A DNA stretch of 58,152 nt, from contig LXTR01000064.1 of assembly GCA_001683825.1 (NCBI GenBank), positions 1-58,152 of the forward strand, written 5' to 3'. The notes under the pieces were generated by a model. That model saw only the letters and a program-made list of their open reading frames with translations, made no database searches and was not told the DNA's origin. Shown here piece by piece: positions 53,823-58,152 of the stretch (within the stretch, counting starts at the first letter, position 1; each line of letters opens with the position of its first letter). The position numbers and the translations under genes are program-made. Origin of the DNA: Flavobacteriaceae bacterium CP2B (lineage in GTDB: Bacteria; Bacteroidota; Bacteroidia; Flavobacteriales; Flavobacteriaceae).

Positions 53823-55418
53823 TCAGACCACTTCGTATTGCGGGCCGGCGCTAAGGATGGTCTTGTTCACTCCTTCTTCAAACTTCTTAAAGTTCTCGGT
53901 AAAGAGTCCGACCAGCTTTTTCCTTGTCGCTTCAAACTGTTCCTTGTCCTCCCAGGTTTTCTTGGGTATGAGGAGGTCAGAGGGCACCCCGGGGCACTGG
54001 ATGGGTATGGCCAGGCCAAAGGCATCGTCCTTGATAAACTGGACGTTCTCAAATTCCTCATGATGGATGGCGTCTATCATGGCCCGTGTGTACTTGAGTT
54101 TGATCCTGGCGCCGGTTCCATAAGACCCGCCGGTCCAGCCGGTGTTGACCAACCAGGCGGTGGCATCGTGCTCCCTGATCTTTTCTGCCAGCAATTCCGC
54201 ATACACATTGGGGTGCCACATCATGAAGGCGGCTCCAAAACAGGCGCTGAAAGTGGCCTGAGGTTCGGTGATCCCCATTTCTGTACCCGCCACTTTGGCG
54301 GTGTAGCCCGAAATAAAGTGGTAGCTGGCCTGTTCCGGGGTCAGTTTGCTGACGGGGGGCAGTACCCCAAAGGCGTCACAGGTGAGGAAGATAATATTCT
54401 TCGGGTGGCCTGCCACGCAAGGGATCTGTGCGTTATCAATAAAATGGATCGGGTAGGACGCCCGGGTGTTTTGGGTGATGGAGGTATCCGTGTAGTCTAC
54501 CTGCCGGGTCTGTTTGTCATAGACCACGTTTTCGAGGACCGTACCAAACTTGATGGCCCTGTAAATGTCGGGTTCGTTTTCCTCGGAAAGGTTGATGGCC
54601 TTGGCATAGCAACCGCCTTCGATGTTGAAGGTGCCTTCATCGGTCCAGCAGTGTTCGTCGTCCCCGATCAGTTTACGCTTGGGGTCGGCGCTGAGCGTGG
54701 TCTTCCCGGTGCCCGAAAGCCCGAAGAGGATACTCACGTCGCCCTCCTGGCCTACGTTGGCCGAACAGTGCATGGGCAGTACATTCTCCAGGGGCATCAG
54801 GTAATTCATAATGGAGAAGATGCCTTTTTTCATTTCCCCTGCATATTGGGTGCCCAGGATCACGATTTCCTTTCGTTCCAGGTTCACGTCAATACTGGTT
54901 TTGGAGGTCATTTCCGAAGTGTACTGGTTGGCTGGGAATCCCCCCGCATTCATAATGACATAATCGGGTTCGCCAAAATTTTCCAGTTCCTCAGCGGAGG
55001 GCATGATCAGCATATTTTGCATAAAGAGTGCATGGTAGGCCCTTGTGCAGATGATGCGTATTTTTAAGCGGTACTTGGGGTCCCATCCCGCAAAGGCGTC
55101 TACTACGTACAGGTGTTGGCAAATATTGAGGTAGTCGATTGCCCTTTCGTGGTTGACCTCATAGGTTTGCTTGTCCAGGCCGATATTGATGTCGCCCCAG
55201 TCGATATTCCCGGCCGAATCCGGATGGCGTACGATCCGCTTGTCTTTAGGGCTTCGCCCGGTTTTTTCACCGGAATACGTCATCAGGGCCCCCACATCGG
55301 AGATCGCTGTTCCCTTTTCCAGGCGCAGCCCCAGTTCATATAATACCGGGACACTGCTGTTCCTGTAGATCTTCTCGGTAAGGATACCGTATTGCTCGAG
55401 GTTGAAAGATACTGCCAT
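53823..55418 (-). CDS. pckA: Phosphoenolpyruvate carboxykinase (ATP)
   Basis: PEPCK converts oxaloacetate and ATP to PEP, the first committed step of gluconeogenesis. The ATG at 55418 gives [12 protein letters not shown] and 531 residues, the normal length; the 14 residues from the upstream ATG (55460) are unlikely. The P-loop is [14 protein letters not shown] (about residues 230-243), preceded by the metal- and substrate-binding segments typical of the ATP form ([19 protein letters not shown]). It is a single gene, divergent from ruvB. Confidence 0.97.
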   Translation of the reverse strand: MAVSFNLEQYGILTEKIYRNSSVPVLYELGLRLEKGTAISDVGALMTYSGEKTGRSPKDKRIVRHPDSAGNIDWGDINIGLDKQTYEVNHERAIDYLNICQHLYVVDAFAGWDPKYRLKIRIICTRAYHALFMQNMLIMPSAEELENFGEPDYVIMNAGGFPANQYTSEMTSKTSIDVNLERKEIVILGTQYAGEMKKGIFSIMNYLMPLENVLPMHCSANVGQEGDVSILFGLSGTGKTTLSADPKRKLIGDDEHCWTDEGTFNIEGGCYAKAINLSEENEPDIYRAIKFGTVLENVVYDKQTRQVDYTDTSITQNTRASYPIHFIDNAQIPCVAGHPKNIIFLTCDAFGVLPPVSKLTPEQASYHFISGYTAKVAGTEMGITEPQATFSACFGAAFMMWHPNVYAELLAEKIREHDATAWLVNTGWTGGSYGTGARIKLKYTRAMIDAIHHEEFENVQFIKDDAFGLAIPIQCPGVPSDLLIPKKTWEDKEQFEATRKKLVGLFTENFKKFEEGVNKTILSAGPQYEVV

Positions 55419-55599
55419 AAGTTGCTGTTTTTTGGGTTGTTGAAAATAGGACACACGCACCGGTACCCCAGGGTATTAGGGTACAAAGAAGGCATTATTT
55501 TCCCAAAAATAAACTGATGAAAATCAGCCAGGCAGGATTCATTCGCAAGCCGCTTCCGCAGGGCCATATTTTTGGCCCATGGGCACTACCTATTTTTAC

Positions 55600-55607
55600 T
55601 ATCTTTG
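55600..55607 (+). promoter_or_regulatory. Candidate promoter (-7 element) for ruvB
   Basis: TATCTTTG is a full -7 match and ends 5 bp before the ruvB ATG. The nearest TTTG upstream (55571) gives an overlong 25-base spacer. If used, the mRNA would be nearly leaderless. Confidence 0.4.
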
Positions 55608-55612
55608 AGGAT

Positions 55613-56635
55613 ATGAATACGAACCTGGACCCTTCGGCCGAACATTTTTCACAGGAAGAGCTGGACATTGAACGCGCCTTGCGCCCGGCCAGCTTTGAGG
55701 ATTTTGCCGGGCAGGACCAGGTACTGGAAAACCTGAAAGTATTCGTGCAGGCGGCCAACCTCAGGAACGAGGCGCTGGACCATACGCTGTTCCATGGCCC
55801 GCCCGGGCTGGGCAAAACCACCCTGGCGCATATCCTCGCCAATGAGTTGGGGGTGGGTATTAAAATCACTTCGGGCCCGGTACTCGACAAGCCCGGGGAC
55901 CTTGCCGGGCTGCTGACCAACCTGGAAGAACGCGATGTGTTATTTATTGATGAGATCCATCGCCTGAGCCCGGTGGTGGAAGAATACCTCTACTCGGCCA
56001 TGGAGGATTACAAGATTGATATCATGATCGAAACCGGCCCCAATGCCCGTTCGGTACAGATCAACCTGCACCCCTTTACCCTTATTGGCGCTACGACCCG
56101 GTCCGGGTTGCTCACCGCGCCCATGAGGGCGCGTTTTGGCATTTCGAGCCGCCTGGAATATTACAATACCGAGCTTTTATCGACGATCGTGCAGCGAAGC
56201 GCCGAAATACTCAAGGTCCCCATAACCAACGAAGCGGCTATTGAAATCGCCGGCAGGAGCAGGGGGACCCCCAGGATTTGCAATGCGCTACTGAGGAGGG
56301 TACGCGATTTTGCACAGATCAAGGGCAACGGCAAAATAGACATAGACATCTCGCGGTTTGGATTAAAAGCACTGAATGTAGACGCCCACGGCCTGGATGA
56401 AATGGACAACAAGATCCTGTCTACCATCATCGATAAATTCAAGGGAGGGCCCGTGGGGATCACTACCCTGGCCACTGCCGTTTCCGAAAGTGCAGAAACC
56501 ATAGAAGAGGTATACGAACCCTTCCTGATACAGCAGGGGTTTATCATGCGCACCCCCCGTGGACGGGAAGTGACCGAGCTCGCCTACAGGCACCTGGGGC
56601 GTGTTAAAGGCGGTGCGCAACCCGGATTGTTCTGA
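55613..56635 (+). CDS. ruvB: Holliday junction branch migration helicase RuvB
   Basis: RuvB is the AAA+ motor of RuvAB branch migration in recombination repair. The ATG at 55613 gives a 340-residue protein of standard length; the frame opens earlier (ATG at 55517), but those 32 residues are not RuvB-like. Key elements are Walker [10 protein letters not shown], Walker B FIDEIHR, sensor I GATTRSG, the arginine finger region APMRARFG, and a C-terminal winged helix ending [14 protein letters not shown]. ruvA and ruvC are not adjacent. Confidence 0.98.
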   Translation: MNTNLDPSAEHFSQEELDIERALRPASFEDFAGQDQVLENLKVFVQAANLRNEALDHTLFHGPPGLGKTTLAHILANELGVGIKITSGPVLDKPGDLAGLLTNLEERDVLFIDEIHRLSPVVEEYLYSAMEDYKIDIMIETGPNARSVQINLHPFTLIGATTRSGLLTAPMRARFGISSRLEYYNTELLSTIVQRSAEILKVPITNEAAIEIAGRSRGTPRICNALLRRVRDFAQIKGNGKIDIDISRFGLKALNVDAHGLDEMDNKILSTIIDKFKGGPVGITTLATAVSESAETIEEVYEPFLIQQGFIMRTPRGREVTELAYRHLGRVKGGAQPGLF

Positions 56636-56678
56636 GGGAGTCTTCCGGTTTCCTATAGGTTCGCTTTTGCAGGAACCG

Positions 56679-56686
56679 TATCTTTG
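56679..56686 (+). promoter_or_regulatory. Candidate promoter (-7 element) for the P450 gene
   Basis: TATCTTTG, a full -7 match, lies 28 bp before the chosen P450 start. There is no TTTG at the right distance. Confidence 0.4.
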
Positions 56687-56714
56687 TAACATCGCCAAAG
56701 CCCCAGGACCACCA

Positions 56715-58046
56715 ATGCACGATCTCCCTACCATTACCCCCTACCAGGTTTTCAAAAGCCGCAGGCAAATCCTTAAAAACCCGCTCCCTTTCCACCGGGA
56801 GAAATTTGAGAAGCACGGTGATTTTTTTAGGATAAAGCCCCCTTTTGGCAAAGCGGTACTCTTTACCCGGGATGCCCAACTCACACAACATGTGCTTCAA
56901 AAAGGGCATCGCAAGTATGACAAATCGCCTTTGCAGACCAGGAGTATGGCCAAATACCTGGGGCGTGGGATCCTCACATCCGGCGGGGAACATTGGCGTA
57001 CCCACCGGCGGATGGTGCAACCGGCATTCCACCGCAAAAAACTGCAATCGCTCATCGGGATCATGGAAACGGCCATCCGTGCGGAATTGGAGCGGATTGT
57101 CCCGCGTGAAACCCGCGACATATACCCCCTTATGGGCGACCTGGCGTTCCAGGTAGTGGCCAATTCGCTGTTCAGCCGTCCGGATATCCGCGATCGAATG
57201 GAGGTGCTGAAGGACATTACAGAACGCAACCAGCACATGCTCATCCGGGAAATGCGGCAGCCGTACCTGAAATGGTGGTTCTACTTAAGTGGGGCCATCC
57301 AAAGACACCTCAGGCTGGCTGAAAAAAGCCGCGGGATCCTGAATACCATCATTGAAGAGCGCCTTGGCTCCGGGGAGGAAAAAGACGACCTGTTAGACCT
57401 CCTGCTGGCTGCCCGCTATGAGGACGGTACGCCCATGAGCCGGAACCAGCTTATCGATGAGGTACTGATCCTGTTTTCAGCGGGATATGAAACAACGGCC
57501 AACGCCCTTTGCTTTACCCTTTTTTTACTGGCCCGACATCCGCATGTTCAGCAACGGGTATGTGCGGAGGCAGACCAATTCAGGGACCATCCATCGGGAC
57601 TCCTGGGCCGGGGGGGCAAATCCTATATTCAATGTTGTATTGAAGAAGCCATGCGCCTGTACCCCCCCGTGTATGTAATTGACCGCGTGGCCCTGGAAGA
57701 CGACACGATTGGGGAGCGACATATCCCCAAAGGTACCCTCATCCTGATGTCTATTTTTGAATTACACCGCAAAGCCGCCTTTTGGGGAGATGCGGAGGCG
57801 TTCCGGCCTGAACGATTTGGGGCGGATGCGGTCAAGGGGGTTTCGGATCACTACTACCCCTTTGGTGCGGGGCCGCGCATGTGTGTGGGCAACAATTTTG
57901 CCATGTATGAAATGGTGATGGCCATGGCCATCATCTTCCAGGATTATGAAGTACGGACCCCTGCGGCCACCCTGGATATCAACCCGCTCATCTCCCTAAA
58001 ACCGGGCAAGGTCCCCATCACCTTCATCCCGAGGCGGAAAACATGA
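56715..58046 (+). CDS. Cytochrome P450
   Basis: A heme-thiolate monooxygenase of 443 residues. The ATG at 56715 (MHDLPTITPYQVF) lies after the putative promoter; an in-frame ATG at 56601 overlaps ruvB and is not credible. The I-helix motif AGYETTANAL (from about residue 256), the ExxR motif EEAMRLYPP (about 309-317) and the heme loop FGAGPRMCVGNNFA with ligand Cys390 are all present. There is no membrane anchor. The fold looks like the CYP102-heme-domain/CYP4-like bacterial group. Redox partners and substrate are not evident. Confidence 0.95.
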   Translation: MHDLPTITPYQVFKSRRQILKNPLPFHREKFEKHGDFFRIKPPFGKAVLFTRDAQLTQHVLQKGHRKYDKSPLQTRSMAKYLGRGILTSGGEHWRTHRRMVQPAFHRKKLQSLIGIMETAIRAELERIVPRETRDIYPLMGDLAFQVVANSLFSRPDIRDRMEVLKDITERNQHMLIREMRQPYLKWWFYLSGAIQRHLRLAEKSRGILNTIIEERLGSGEEKDDLLDLLLAARYEDGTPMSRNQLIDEVLILFSAGYETTANALCFTLFLLARHPHVQQRVCAEADQFRDHPSGLLGRGGKSYIQCCIEEAMRLYPPVYVIDRVALEDDTIGERHIPKGTLILMSIFELHRKAAFWGDAEAFRPERFGADAVKGVSDHYYPFGAGPRMCVGNNFAMYEMVMAMAIIFQDYEVRTPAATLDINPLISLKPGKVPITFIPRRKT

Positions 58047-58152
58047 CCCCCGCATCACCGAATTCGCGCCTTTTCCCTGCAAGGATTGTTCATTCCCAGG
58101 CACGAACTTGAACCCGGGGCGGGGCTGGGAAGCCCCACCGGCCCGCCACAAC
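58047..58152. other. Right-edge sequence after the P450 gene
   Basis: About 106 GC-rich bases follow the P450 stop. GGGGCTGGGAAGCCCC could form a small hairpin. I see no gene in it. Confidence 0.4.

Noticed and set aside
53553-55067. 504-residue plus-strand open frame
   Set aside because: Overlaps the epimerase end and is antisense to pckA, which has its P-loop intact.

Overview
The window comes from a member of the Bacteroidetes, most likely a marine, relatively GC-rich member of the Flavobacteriaceae (Robiginitalea-like; the genus is my inference). The evidence is an alternative complex III (actABCDEF) directly upstream of an aa3-type oxidase, the exbB-exbD-exbD cluster, a DUF2723 membrane protein, flavobacterial-length NusA (410 aa) and RpoN, and promoters of the Bacteroidetes type (TTTG-N19-TAnnTTTG, best at rplM and tRNA-Gln). 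Most starts lack a Shine-Dalgarno sequence, as is usual in this phylum, so starts were chosen by signal peptides and family N-termini.

Layout. 1-563: a 107-bp tandem repeat (five full copies and a partial one) that runs off the left edge. 825-3983: TonB energising module (ExbB, a small membrane protein, two ExbD) and an outer-membrane barrel protein. 3978-10012 (minus): PAP2-like membrane protein, rpoN, asnS and an MMPL/RND transporter. 10281-11984: a sulfite-oxidase-type molybdoenzyme with its cytochrome c. 12026-13343 (minus): frr, pyrH. 13503-16242: M61 peptidase and a DUF2807 lipoprotein. 16297-19418 (minus): rplM, rpsI, rpsB, tsf. 19750-23640 (minus): polA and a glycosylasparaginase-type hydrolase. 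23683-26081: cutC, a membrane metallophosphoesterase and a thioredoxin-like protein without its cysteines. 26149-29496 (minus): DUF2723 protein. 29662-29733: tRNA-Gln. 30345-34766: rimP, nusA, infB. 34809-35180 (minus): SPOR protein. 35516-47194: quinol to oxygen respiratory chain. 47335-48165: second DUF2807 protein. 48295-53806: a tight five-gene operon of unassigned metabolism. 53823-55418 (minus): pckA. 55613-58046: ruvB and a cytochrome P450.

How the genes work together. The act-cta block encodes a complete ACIII (multiheme cytochrome, MoCo/FeS-type subunit, two NrfD-like quinol subunits, DUF3341 subunit, monoheme lipoprotein) and oxidase subunits II and I, which should form one quinol:oxygen supercomplex. 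The two translation blocks (rplM-rpsI-rpsB-tsf and rimP-nusA-infB) and pyrH-frr are core housekeeping. The five-gene operon joins a fold-II PLP enzyme, a DUF1611 (DgcN-type) protein, a PP-loop ATPase, a creatininase-family amidohydrolase and a dipeptide-epimerase-type enolase superfamily member; these parts suggest a D-/L-glutamate or dipeptide pathway.

Most interesting points: (1) that five-gene operon; (2) a related C-terminal helix-hairpin-helix module on two unrelated proteins, ribosomal S2 and ActC; (3) a promoter plus an intrinsic-terminator-like hairpin before rimP-nusA-infB, suggesting attenuation; (4) a large inverted repeat in an otherwise empty gap after tRNA-Gln; (5) the tandem repeat array at the left edge.
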